This document shows, one piece after another, positions 37,676 through 45,440 of a stretch of 64,000 nt of DNA. The notes below the pieces were generated by a model that worked only from the letters and a program-made list of their open reading frames with translations, ran no database searches and was not told where the DNA came from. Made by a program: the position numbers and the translations under genes. The DNA is taken from positions 116,652 to 180,651 of the forward strand of contig JACIYJ010000006.1 of the NCBI GenBank assembly GCA_014360015.1. Reading direction: 5' to 3'. The DNA comes from Candidatus Aminicenantota bacterium. GTDB taxonomy: Bacteria > Acidobacteriota > Aminicenantia > Aminicenantales > Saccharicenantaceae. How positions within the stretch are numbered: the first letter of the stretch is position 1; the number at the start of each line of letters is the position of its first letter.

Positions 37676-39172
37676 TCATGAATAGTTAGAGTGGGCCAGC
37701 GGGAGATAGACAATAAAGACTGATCCCTGGCCCGGTTCACTTTTTACTTCGATTTTTCCTCGATGAGCTTCAATGATGGCCTTGACAATACTCAAGCCCA
37801 AACCAGAGCCTGGCAGAGAATCATCTTTTGAACCCCGATAAAACCTATCAAATATGTGGGGCAACTGCTCCGGGCTTATCCCAGGACCAGTATCAGTTAC
37901 CTGAACCTTAGCCAGATTCGCCTCCACCCCCACTGTTACTTCTATCCGACCGCCTGAGGGAGTGAATTTTATAGCATTGTCCAGAAGGTTGATAAAAACT
38001 CTCTTCAGTTTTTCCCGGTCACCAGAGATTTGAGGATTGGAAGTCTTCTCAAAAATAACTTGCAGATTTTTCTGGTGAGCTAAAACTTCCATCTCCGCCA
38101 CCAGTTCTTGAACCAGTTCAGCCAGTTCAACCGAGTCTGTCGAAAGAGCCAGGTCTTCAGCCTCTACCCGGGCTAAGGTTAGAAGGTCATCCACCACTTT
38201 GATAATTCGGTCAATTTCTTCCAGACTGCTATGAAGAGTTGTCTCGTATTCTTTAACCGAGCGAATTTTCTTTAACGTCACCTCCAGCTCGCCCTTGATT
38301 ATGGCCAAGGGAGTTTTGATTTCATGCGAGAAATCCTCGATGAATTCTCGTTGAGAAGTAAAAGTCCTGTCCAGGCGGTCGAGCATTTCATTGAAAGTTT
38401 CTGCCAAGAGCCTGATTTCATCGTGGGTCTCAGGTAAAGCAATCCTGGTCTTGAGGTTTTCAGCGCCAATGAGTCTGGCGGTACTGATGATGTCTTTCAC
38501 CGGTCTTAAAGTTACGCCGGCCAGAAACCAGGCGGATAAACCGCTGAAGATGATGGCCAGGGGTAGAATCAAAAAAAGGATTAATCGCAGCTCTCTCATC
38601 GTGGCGTGCACTGAGCTCAGTGGAGTCATCACCCTAACCAGATAGCTGACTTTATTATCAATCATCGCCGGAAAAGTCAGGGCCCGAAAGGGAGTCAGCC
38701 GGCCCGGCGTCATTTCCACCTCCAGATCATCCAGCCGGCTCTGCCCTTTAAGAACAGTTTCCAGAATATCCTTTCGCAGAGGAATGCTCCTGACCAGGGT
38801 CTTGGAAGAAGCCACTTCTGTCCCGTTGCGGTCAAAAATGGTCACGACGATATTGAAAAGCAAGGGGTCCTTAGATCTTTTGTTAACCCAGCTCTGGGCC
38901 ATCGAAGCAAATTCAGTTTCGTTAAGCTTATGAATTTCATCCAGCTTTATGCCCTTAGCCGCCGCATCCATTTTTTCTTTTTCCCAAAAATTTTCGATGG
39001 AGTCCACCACGCCATCGGCCCGGCTCAGGAGGAGATCCTCAACATTTCGGTTCAGGCGGCGACCAAAATCCTGATAAAGATAAAACCCAAAAATTATCAA
39101 GGTCAGCGAAAAAATGATGGTGTAGAGCAGAATAATTCTGGCGCGGAAAGAAGCTGGAAATAATTTCTTCAT
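37676..39172 (-). CDS. Sensor histidine kinase, OmpR-partner type
   Basis: Membrane sensor of 498 residues. TM1 near residues 12-32, a periplasmic sensor loop of about 160 residues, TM2 near 196-218, a HAMP region, then HisKA with DFSHEIKTPLAIIKGELEV (phospho-acceptor His near residue 291) and HATPase with NLLDNAIKFTP, DTGPGIS and GSGLGLSIVKAI. The layout is that of CusS/ArlS-like kinases. The signal is unknown; the loop has no recognisable ligand motif. The gene follows the response regulator with a 2-nt gap. Confidence 0.93.
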   Translation of the reverse strand: MKKLFPASFRARIILLYTIIFSLTLIIFGFYLYQDFGRRLNRNVEDLLLSRADGVVDSIENFWEKEKMDAAAKGIKLDEIHKLNETEFASMAQSWVNKRSKDPLLFNIVVTIFDRNGTEVASSKTLVRSIPLRKDILETVLKGQSRLDDLEVEMTPGRLTPFRALTFPAMIDNKVSYLVRVMTPLSSVHATMRELRLILFLILPLAIIFSGLSAWFLAGVTLRPVKDIISTARLIGAENLKTRIALPETHDEIRLLAETFNEMLDRLDRTFTSQREFIEDFSHEIKTPLAIIKGELEVTLKKIRSVKEYETTLHSSLEEIDRIIKVVDDLLTLARVEAEDLALSTDSVELAELVQELVAEMEVLAHQKNLQVIFEKTSNPQISGDREKLKRVFINLLDNAIKFTPSGGRIEVTVGVEANLAKVQVTDTGPGISPEQLPHIFDRFYRGSKDDSLPGSGLGLSIVKAIIEAHRGKIEVKSEPGQGSVFIVYLPLAHSNYS

Positions 39173-39174
39173 TT

Positions 39175-39843
39175 TTATTCTTTTAACATATAGCCCCGGC
39201 CTCTGACGGTGTGAATGAGCGGTCGGTCAAAGCCGCGGTCGATTTTCTGGCGAAGGCGGTTGATGTAAACATCAATGATGTTAGTAAAAGTGTCAAAGTT
39301 AATGTCCCAGACGTGTTCGGCAATCATCGTTCTGGTAACAACTTTGCCGGCATTGCGCATCAAGTATTCCAGCAGGCTGCTTTCTTTAAGAGTGAGATTG
39401 ATTTCCCGACCAGCCCGGGTCACCCGGTGGCTCAATAGGTCAAACTCCAGGTCAGCTACTTTCAGTTTGGTTGGCTCCGAAGTTCCATAGGTCCGGAGTA
39501 GGGCGCGGCAACGGGCTAAGAGCTCTTCAAAGGCAAAGGGTTTAGTCAAATAATCATTGGCACCTGCATCCAGGCCAGTGACTTTATCCTTGACTGAATC
39601 CCTGACGGTTAGAATCAAAATGGGCACCGTGTATTGCTCCTGGCGAAGCTGGCGGCAGAGAGTCAGGCCGTCTATTTTCGGCAGCATCAAATCTAAGATG
39701 ATGAGGTCGTATTCATTGATCCGGGCTAAATGATAACCCTGCTCACCGTCATAGGCTACGTCCACGCTGTAGCCTTCTTCTTTCAGACCGCGGCGGATGA
39801 ACTCGGCAATTTTACGTTCATCTTCTACCACTAAAATGCGCAT
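39175..39843 (-). CDS. OmpR-family response regulator
   Basis: DNA-binding partner of the adjacent kinase, 222 residues. Start set at the ATG at 39843 (MRILVVEDERKIAEF); an in-frame extension upstream is not family-like. Receiver domain with phospho-acceptor Asp in LIILDLMLPKIDG and switch Lys in DYLTKPF; C-terminal winged helix with HVWDINFDTFTNIIDVYINR and RTVRGRGYMLKE-like end. Closest in pattern to CusR/ArlR-type regulators. A divergent small membrane protein gene starts 158 nt away and could be a target. Confidence 0.94.
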   Translation of the reverse strand: MRILVVEDERKIAEFIRRGLKEEGYSVDVAYDGEQGYHLARINEYDLIILDLMLPKIDGLTLCRQLRQEQYTVPILILTVRDSVKDKVTGLDAGANDYLTKPFAFEELLARCRALLRTYGTSEPTKLKVADLEFDLLSHRVTRAGREINLTLKESSLLEYLMRNAGKVVTRTMIAEHVWDINFDTFTNIIDVYINRLRQKIDRGFDRPLIHTVRGRGYMLKE

Positions 39844-40000
39844 CGTTTTAATTATAAGTAAATCAGGCAAACATTAGAAGTAAAGATGGGTTGAAAATGG
39901 CTTCAAAATAAAAGGAACCTTTTGGTCGCCTGCTTCGTCTAAATTAGTGAAAGAAGAAAACATGGAAGATAAAAGAATTTTCAAGAAAAGGAGAAATGAA

Positions 40001-40159
40001 ATGAAACTAAGAACAAGAATCGCCATCTTTTTGGTGGCCATGGTGGTCTCAGCGGTAGGTTTCGAGCTTATCGCCAACGGCCTTGGGGTCGAGCGCATCA
40101 TGCTGGGTGTCAGACCGGTGGTTGAAGCCGTGTCAGTTTTCTCGCGTCTTCTCGGGTAA
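40001..40159 (+). CDS. Small membrane protein (52 residues)
   Basis: Begins MKLRTRIAIFLVAMVVSAVG, one hydrophobic helix after two basic residues, then FELIANGLGVERIMLGVRPV. AAGGAG lies 7 nt before the ATG, good support for translation; an earlier ATG at 39962 in the same frame is less likely. It is divergent from the two-component system, a common place for a regulated membrane peptide. Family not recognised. Confidence 0.55.
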   Translation: MKLRTRIAIFLVAMVVSAVGFELIANGLGVERIMLGVRPVVEAVSVFSRLLG

Positions 40160-40248
40160 TCAGAGAAGGGAAAATGACCACAAAGAACAAAATTTCCTGG
40201 CTGAGGGAAAGATTAAATCCCGGCCAGAAGAGCAACAGCCAGGTTTAG

Positions 40249-40355
40249 AAAATGGGGGATAAGGTAGCCTCCCAGAGTTTAGCAGTAGCGGAAGTCCTTT
40301 TGGTGGAAGAGAATCGCCAGCTAAATCCCGGGACTCTATCTTATCCCCCATTTTT
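40249..40355. repeat. Inverted-repeat (MITE-like) element of about 107 bp
   Basis: AAAATGGGGGATAAGGTAG at the left and the near-complement CTATCTTATCCCCCATTTTT at the right enclose about 65 bp that can fold further. A-tract/GGGG ends recall the dispersed REP-like family. No gene lies inside. The gap on to 40562 also holds an operator-like palindrome and a possible RNA structure, listed separately. Confidence 0.65.
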
Positions 40356-40431
40356 CTTGATTGATTGGTTAATAAAGAGAAGGCATTGCCTGAGTGTGGT
40401 TTAATCTGTTCGGTTATATTGTTTATGGCGG

Positions 40432-40455
40432 ATATATGAACGTTCATTCATATAT
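40432..40455. promoter_or_regulatory. Orphan ArsR-type operator palindrome
   Basis: ATATATGAA-CGTTCA-TTCATATAT: perfect 9-bp arms with a 6-bp spacer, the same layout as the sites before acr3, the ProC-like gene and arsR. It lies between the 3' ends of two convergent genes, so no annotated gene is in position to be controlled by it. Confidence 0.75.
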
Positions 40456-40476
40456 TAAGATAGTGGACCAAGTTAT

Positions 40477-40553
40477 GGGGCTTTAGATATGTTCCTTTCG
40501 GCGGAACAGGCCGTTTCAGTTTCTAATAAAATCTTGTAAAATCCCGTAGCCCC
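40477..40553 (+). other. Possible structured RNA or terminator region
   Basis: GGGGCT (40477-40482) can pair with AGCCCC (40548-40553), enclosing a hairpin GTTCC-TTTCGGC-GGAAC (40491-40507). It starts about 22 bp downstream of the orphan operator and ends 10 bp before the murJ stop. The pairing is short; it could be chance. Confidence 0.3.
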
Positions 40554-40562
40554 TGCTTGACG

Positions 40563-42119
40563 TTATTTTTTAAGAAAACGGCGAATAAAGGCCTCGACTT
40601 CCTTTATACCAGAAAGCCGACAGCCGAGATAAAAAAACCCTAAAGAAGCACTTCCCCAAAAAATTGTGGCCACGAGGACAGCGAAGAAGCTATAACCAGA
40701 ATGAGCAACGGTCAGCTTAAAGCCGGCAAAGCCCAGGCCTCCAGAAATTCCTGAAATGATGGCCAGCTTCAAAAAATAGGAATAAATCGAGCTTAACTCT
40801 ATAGCTCCTATTTTTTTCGGCAACCAGCGAACTAAGACCCAGATGTTGACTACGCTGGCGATTGAGGCCGAAAGGGGGAAAGCCAGAAAGCCGAGTGGTT
40901 TCATCAAGCTCAGGTTAAGGACAACGTTTACCCCGATGGAGATAAAGCTGGCATACATTGGTGCCTTTGAATCTTGGTGGGCATAAAAAACAGATGCTAC
41001 ATTGCGCAGAGCTGATATGAAAGGAATACCCAGGGTGTAAAGAATTAATGCTTGACTGACAGCCAGGGTATCGGCTGAAGTAAAGCGTCCATGTTGATAG
41101 ATGAGCCGTGTGATCGGATGTGAAAAAAAGGCAATTAAAATGGAAGAAGGAACGGTCAAAAAGAAGACCATCTTCAAAGAATCTTTAAAAGCCACCTGAA
41201 CTTCTTCGCGCTTGTTTTCTATAACAAGGCGAGAAAATCGGGGCAAAGCTACTGCTCCTACGGCCATCCCAAACAGGCCAAGCGGCAGGTGCATGATGCG
41301 GTAGGCATAATTGAGCCAGCTCATGGAGCGTTCAGCCTGGTAGGAAACCAAAATGGTATTGACAAAGACATTAATGCGTGAACCGGCCAGGCCAATGGCC
41401 ACCGGCACAAAAAGAGCCATTACTTTTTTGAATTGTGGGTCGCGCCAGTTCAGGTAGAAGCGGTAGCGGTAGCCACGGCGGAAAACGCCAGGAACCTGGA
41501 TGAGAAATTGCATCAGGCCACCGACGGTAACTCCGATAGCTGCCCCGAAAATCGGGTCGCCACCTCGAGCCGTGTACCAGCCGAACATAGCCAGTGGAAC
41601 AGCGATAGAAAAAACATTGAAAAAAGCCGGAGCCACTGAAGGAATAAAGAAAGAGCCCTCGGTGTTGTGATAGCTCATAGCCCAAGCAGCCAAGGAAACA
41701 AAAAGCAAAAAGGGAAAGGTGATGAAAGTCAGGCTTGAGGTCAGGGCCAGTTTTTCTGGAATCTGGCTGAAGCCCATGGCCACAACCGAAGCTACTGGCC
41801 GGCAAAAAATCATACCCAGGACAGTAACAGCTCCAACTACCAGCAGAAGAGTATTAAAGATGTTGGAAGCCAGAAGGTTTTCTTTTTGTTTGCTCTTGGC
41901 TTTTTCCTGTGTAAGGACTGGCACGAAGGCTGCCGAAAGAGAAGTCTCCGCAAACAGGTCACGGAGCAAGTTGGGTATCCGGAAGGCAGCGTTAAAAGCG
42001 TCGGTAGAACGGCTGGAACCGAAAAGAGAGGCAAAAACCTGTTCCCGGACCAGGCCGAGGATACGGCTGATAGTGGTACCGATGGTAAAGGACCTGACGC
42101 CTCGAGCTATGTCTTCCAT
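40563..42119 (-). CDS. murJ: Lipid II flippase MurJ
   Basis: Flips the peptidoglycan precursor lipid II across the inner membrane. 518 residues with about fourteen hydrophobic helices. N-terminal TIGTTISRILGLVREQVFAS and FRIPNLLRDLFAETSLSAAF are the MviN/MurJ signatures with the Arg and Glu residues of the central cavity; AQAL-like SQALILYTLGIPFISALRNV and FYAHQDSKAPMYASF follow. Complete and of normal length. It stands alone on the minus strand. Confidence 0.94.
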   Translation of the reverse strand: MEDIARGVRSFTIGTTISRILGLVREQVFASLFGSSRSTDAFNAAFRIPNLLRDLFAETSLSAAFVPVLTQEKAKSKQKENLLASNIFNTLLLVVGAVTVLGMIFCRPVASVVAMGFSQIPEKLALTSSLTFITFPFLLFVSLAAWAMSYHNTEGSFFIPSVAPAFFNVFSIAVPLAMFGWYTARGGDPIFGAAIGVTVGGLMQFLIQVPGVFRRGYRYRFYLNWRDPQFKKVMALFVPVAIGLAGSRINVFVNTILVSYQAERSMSWLNYAYRIMHLPLGLFGMAVGAVALPRFSRLVIENKREEVQVAFKDSLKMVFFLTVPSSILIAFFSHPITRLIYQHGRFTSADTLAVSQALILYTLGIPFISALRNVASVFYAHQDSKAPMYASFISIGVNVVLNLSLMKPLGFLAFPLSASIASVVNIWVLVRWLPKKIGAIELSSIYSYFLKLAIISGISGGLGFAGFKLTVAHSGYSFFAVLVATIFWGSASLGFFYLGCRLSGIKEVEAFIRRFLKK

Positions 42120-42478
42120 TTATCTGCTCCGTTTTAGGTGGCTCATACCTCTGTAGTTTTGTTTGGCTTAGTTTCTAAGAATTTTAGCTTCTAATCTTTA
42201 GGCCTTGTTTCACTCCTCAAGTTTTTGTCACTATAAACATGAAATAATATTGAATATTCATATTGAAATTTAGCTGGAATTTAGCTTCTAATCTTATCAC
42301 CAAATTGGCAGCGATAAAAGACACGAATTATTTCAACCAACTTTCAAATTTTTTTCAAATTTTATTGTTTCCCCAGCTTTGATAAATTATCCGGGTCGGG
42401 GGAGAAATTTTAAACGATTTTTATCTAATTGGGAGTTTTTCCGAGACCGCTGGATGTATCATGTCCACAAATACCAGT
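42120..42478. other. Intergenic stretch upstream of murJ with no recognised gene
   Basis: AT-rich gap between murJ and the acr3 gene, both on the minus strand. A murJ promoter is expected near 42150-42260 but was not resolved. Repeat copy F borders the gap on the right. Confidence 0.5.
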
Positions 42479-42536
42479 AAAAAATCAGGAAACGCGTAGG
42501 GCGTCACCAGTTTTTGTTAGGACGTCCCCCGTTTTT
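42479..42536 (-). repeat. REP-like dispersed repeat, copy F (double unit), forming a gene 3' end
   Basis: Minus strand: AAAAACGGGGGACGTCCTAA, then CAAAAACTGGTGACGCCCTA, then CGCGTTTCCTGATTTTTT. In the frame of acr3 it reads [17 protein letters not shown] and then TGA. It is the longest and best copy, showing two related modules in tandem. Confidence 0.87.
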
Positions 42537-43579
42537 AGAACAAACCTCTGTCTGAGCTTCAAAGCTACGTTGACCAGAGTGATCAGCACCGGCACTTCCA
42601 GCAGCGGACCGATGACCGTGGCAAAAGCCTGGTTGGAGCTGATGCCAAAAATACCCACGGCCACGGCAATGGCCAGCTCAAAATCATTGCTGGAAGCGGT
42701 GAAGGCCACAGCTGTGATCTGCTCATAACTGGCACCCATCTTTCTGACCAGAAAGAAAGTAACAAACCACATCAGAAAGAAATAAAAAACCAGAGGCAGG
42801 GCAATCAGCAGCACATCCTGAGGTCTCTTGATTATGTATTCTCCTTTCATCGAGAACATCACCACAATGGTATAAAGCAGAGCAGCCATGGTTATGGGAC
42901 TGATTCTTGGCACAAAAACCTTTTCAAACCATTCCCGGCCCTTGAGCCTAATCAGCCCGAAGTGGGAAATAATACCGGCAATGAACGGAATACCAAGATA
43001 GATAAACACCGTTTTAGCCGATTCCCAGATAGAAATGTGAGCATTAACTCCAGAAGCCAGGTTAAACTTGTTTAGTGCAAAGGTGACGAAAATGTAGATG
43101 TAAACTGCATAAAACAGAACCTGGAAGACAGCGTTAAAGGCAACCAGCCCGACCGCCAGCTCGCGGTCGCCGCCGGCCAGCTCATTCCAGACGATGACCA
43201 TGGCAATGCAGCGGGCCAGCCCGACCAGGATGACGCCGATCATGTACTCAGGGTGAGACCGGAGAAAAAGCACAGCCAGCCCGAACATGACCAGTGGTCC
43301 GACTATCCAGTTGAGGATTAAAGAGGTTGCCAGAAGCTTTTTGTTCCGGAATACCTTGCCCATCTCTTCATAGCGAACTTTGGCCAGAGGAGGATACATC
43401 ATTAGGATTAGGCCTATGGCAATAGGAATGGAAGTGGACCCGACCTGCAGGCTGGAGACGAAGTAAGTAACTTTCGGACTGAGGTAGCCAATAAGAATCC
43501 CCAGACCCATGGCCAGGAAAATCCATAGAGTTAAATAGCGTTCAACCCAGGAGAGTGTTTTTTTTGTGGTCTCGGTCAT
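42485..43579 (-). CDS. acr3: ACR3 family arsenite efflux transporter with repeat-derived tail
   Basis: Exports arsenite across the inner membrane. 364 residues, ten hydrophobic helices; [14 protein letters not shown] and [20 protein letters not shown] (conserved Cys of the transport path) and [16 protein letters not shown] are ACR3 signatures. The last about 17 residues (from LKTGDV) are encoded by a dispersed repeat that also supplies the stop. GGAGG lies 5-6 nt before the ATG. An ArsR-type operator overlaps the promoter, so induction by arsenite through the arsR at 50.3 kb is likely. Confidence 0.93.
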   Translation of the reverse strand: MTETTKKTLSWVERYLTLWIFLAMGLGILIGYLSPKVTYFVSSLQVGSTSIPIAIGLILMMYPPLAKVRYEEMGKVFRNKKLLATSLILNWIVGPLVMFGLAVLFLRSHPEYMIGVILVGLARCIAMVIVWNELAGGDRELAVGLVAFNAVFQVLFYAVYIYIFVTFALNKFNLASGVNAHISIWESAKTVFIYLGIPFIAGIISHFGLIRLKGREWFEKVFVPRISPITMAALLYTIVVMFSMKGEYIIKRPQDVLLIALPLVFYFFLMWFVTFFLVRKMGASYEQITAVAFTASSNDFELAIAVAVGIFGISSNQAFATVIGPLLEVPVLITLVNVALKLRQRFVLKTGDVLTKTGDALRVS

Positions 43580-43707
43580 AGTACTCCTCCACTTATAAAA
43601 TTCCGCCCCAGTACTTGGAAGCTTTTTTTTGCTTTAATCAGGAAGGCTTTGATGATTAAAAAATCATCTATTTATACGATAAAGGCCTGTTTTCAAAGCC
43701 CGTCCTG

Positions 43708-43731
43708 ATATATGAAGCTTTGTTCATATAA
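43708..43731. promoter_or_regulatory. ArsR-type operator at the acr3 promoter
   Basis: ATATATGAA-GCTTTG-TTCATATAA. It starts right behind a minus-strand promoter: -35 TTGCCA (plus 43756-43761), 17-bp spacer, -10 TAAAAT (plus 43733-43738). Binding would cover the transcription start and block acr3. Confidence 0.85.
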
Positions 43732-43853
43732 TATTTTAGCCTATACTTAAGATTTTGGCAATAGCAACTCATTAACTAAAGTCATTGACAATGAATAATA
43801 GAATATTCAGCCGGCTTCGTAAGATGGTCCTTGTTAACCTGCCTCAGGATGTG

Positions 43854-43877
43854 ATATATGAATATTTGTTCATAATA
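43854..43877. promoter_or_regulatory. ArsR-type operator upstream of the ProC-like gene
   Basis: ATATATGAA-TATTTG-TTCATAATA, in the acr3/ProC-like divergent gap. On the plus strand TTGTTA (43831-43836) with TATATG (43855-43860) would form a promoter whose -10 lies inside the operator. Confidence 0.78.
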
Positions 43878-44042
43878 TTAAAGGGTGATGAATTATAGTT
43901 CTTTAAGCGTCTTGCCAACTCTGAAATTTTGCTGTAGGGATACTGCATTAGAATTCAGACCTCAGAGCTTATCTATAAATGATTGCAACAGGCTGTTTGA
44001 CTTGATAAAACATTAAAAAAATAAACAAGCTGGAGGCTAAAA

Positions 44043-44819
44043 ATGGTTTATAAAAAAGTCAGCTTCGTAGGCGGTGGACGCATTGTGCGCATTGTCCTCA
44101 ACGGCTGGAAAAGGAAAAATGCTCTGCCAGCTGAAATTAAGGCAGTTGAAATTAAGCCTGAAGTGGCCGAAAGGTTGAAAAAGCAATTCCCCGGAGCATT
44201 AGTATCCACGACTGTCGAGGACCTGAAAGGCAGTGAAATAATCTTCCTGGCGGTGCATCCGCCGGCCATGCCAGATATCCTGCCGAAACTCAAGAGCCTA
44301 ATTGCCGAAAATACCATCGTCTGCTCATTCGTCCCCAAATTCAGCCTGAGCAAATTAATGGAAGCTCTGGGTGGCTATAACCGGATAATCAGGATGAATC
44401 CCCTGGCCACCTCCTACGTCAACGCCGGTTACAACCCGGCCAGCTTCGGACCCGGAATCAGCCCTGAGGATAAGAACAAATTCCTACAGCAGATGGCCGT
44501 TCTGGGACAGGCCCCCGAGGTGCAAGACGAGCTGATAGAAGTTTACGCTTCCATTTCGGCTATGGGTCCAAGCTATTTCTGGTTTCTGTTCTACGAGCTG
44601 GTTAACCTGGGTGAAAGTTTCGGGCTGACCAGAGAGCAAGCTCTGGAGGCCGTTAGCAACATGCTCATCGGTGCCGCCAAAACCATGGCTGAATCAGGCT
44701 TAAGCCCGGATGAAGTGATGGATTTAATCCCGACCCGGCCATTGGCTGAAGAGGAAGAAAAAATTAAAGAAACCTTCCGCCAGAAGATACAGGGAATTTA
44801 TAACAAACTTAAAAGCTAA
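44043..44819 (+). CDS. Pyrroline-5-carboxylate reductase-like protein in the arsenic regulon
   Basis: 258 residues: an N-terminal Rossmann domain with FVGGGRIVRIVLNGW (residues 8-22) and IIFLAVHPPAMPDIL, then a ProC-like helical dimerisation domain (SAMGPSYFWFLFYELVNLGE, MLIGAAKTMAESGLSPDEV). The final PGGTT segment of true ProC is missing and the C-terminus is different, so proline synthesis is doubtful. An ArsR-type operator lies in front and acr3 is divergent, suggesting a role in metalloid response. The reaction is unknown. GGAGG is 8 nt before the ATG. Confidence 0.8.
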   Translation: MVYKKVSFVGGGRIVRIVLNGWKRKNALPAEIKAVEIKPEVAERLKKQFPGALVSTTVEDLKGSEIIFLAVHPPAMPDILPKLKSLIAENTIVCSFVPKFSLSKLMEALGGYNRIIRMNPLATSYVNAGYNPASFGPGISPEDKNKFLQQMAVLGQAPEVQDELIEVYASISAMGPSYFWFLFYELVNLGESFGLTREQALEAVSNMLIGAAKTMAESGLSPDEVMDLIPTRPLAEEEEKIKETFRQKIQGIYNKLKS

Positions 44820-45159
44820 GAAAAGGCTTACTTTCACAGGAAGCAGAAAACAGAGCCCTAATGAAAGACTGATTCTATCTTCAGAGCTCTATTCCATGCC
44901 GCCCCTAATCAAGTCAACCTTTTTTCCTTTTTGGATAATGAGATGAATTACAAGCAGAATAAAGTTTCAGATGCTTTAAGGCCGGCCCTATTTTACGATT
45001 CCTTTTAATTTAATCTGTCAAAACAAAAGTCAAATACCGGCCTTCTTTTAGAATACCAGCCATTTTTTGCGACTTTTCCCGGAAAAAGTTGGAATACAAC
45101 CAGGATGTTTCCCATTAAATATTTTTAAGGTGTCCACCCTTTTCTTCCGTCTCCAGGAG

Positions 45160-45229
45160 AAAATAAGGAAACGTGTAGAACGTCACCCGTTTCAAAAAAT
45201 CAGGAAACGTGTAGGGCGTCACCATTTTT
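45160..45229 (-). repeat. REP-like dispersed repeat, two tandem copies (G1, G2)
   Basis: G1 (45160-45192) and G2 (45194-45229) are direct repeats on the minus strand, GGTGACGCCCTACACGTTTC with CTGATTTTT in G2 and a diverged GGGTGACGTTCTACACGTTT in G1. A plus-strand promoter for mgtE begins 4 bp after G2. The gap from 44820 to 45159 shows no gene. Confidence 0.85.
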
Positions 45230-45232
45230 CTA

Positions 45233-45262
45233 TTGACAGAAGGGGGGCTAAGTGCTAAGAAT
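45233..45262 (+). promoter_or_regulatory. Probable mgtE promoter
   Basis: -35 TTGACA at 45233-45238 and AAGAAT at 45257-45262 (18-bp spacer; TAAGAA one base earlier is an alternative). A start near 45269 gives a 5' leader of about 170 nt with several hairpins. Confidence 0.6.
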
Positions 45263-45364
45263 TACAAAAAAAGTGAAAGAGGACAGGGAAATGAGTTGCT
45301 GTGAAGACAGTGACCCATACCCATCTAAGATAGATGGACACAAAAAACTTAAAGGCATATTTTT

Positions 45365-45440
45365 GCCGGCTGACGAGGTGAGGTCAGCCGCAGGTTAGTG
45401 ACTGCGTTCACCTCCAGCCGGCTTTAGGCGGAGGTGAACA
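45365..45440 (+). promoter_or_regulatory. Bistable RNA leader that can hide the mgtE SD
   Basis: GTTCACCTCC (45406-45415) is perfectly complementary to GGAGGTGAAC (45430-45439), which is the mgtE SD directly before the ATG. The same strand can pair instead with upstream sequence: GCCGGCTG (45365-45372) with CAGCCGGC (45415-45422) and GAGGTGA (45375-45381) with TCACCTC (45408-45414), freeing the SD. Local hairpins GGCTGA/TCAGCC and CGCAG/CTGCG would compete with this. An upstream CCATCTA-AGA-TAGATGG hairpin (about 45323-45339) completes the leader. It does not match the M-box (ykoK) as I know it, despite a short AGGTGAGG. A Mg2+ signal is inferred from the gene. Confidence 0.75.

Noticed and set aside
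40160..40447. Open frame on the minus strand covering the inverted-repeat element
   Set aside because: It runs through the MITE-like hairpin and lacks an SD; composition is not protein-like.
45067..45258. Small open frame covering the tandem repeat copies
   Set aside because: Its C-terminal half is translated repeat (KIRKRV-type units) and there is no SD; not a gene.
45270..45440. M-box (ykoK) riboswitch before mgtE
   Set aside because: A short AGGTGAGG is present, but the remaining conserved M-box segments were not found.
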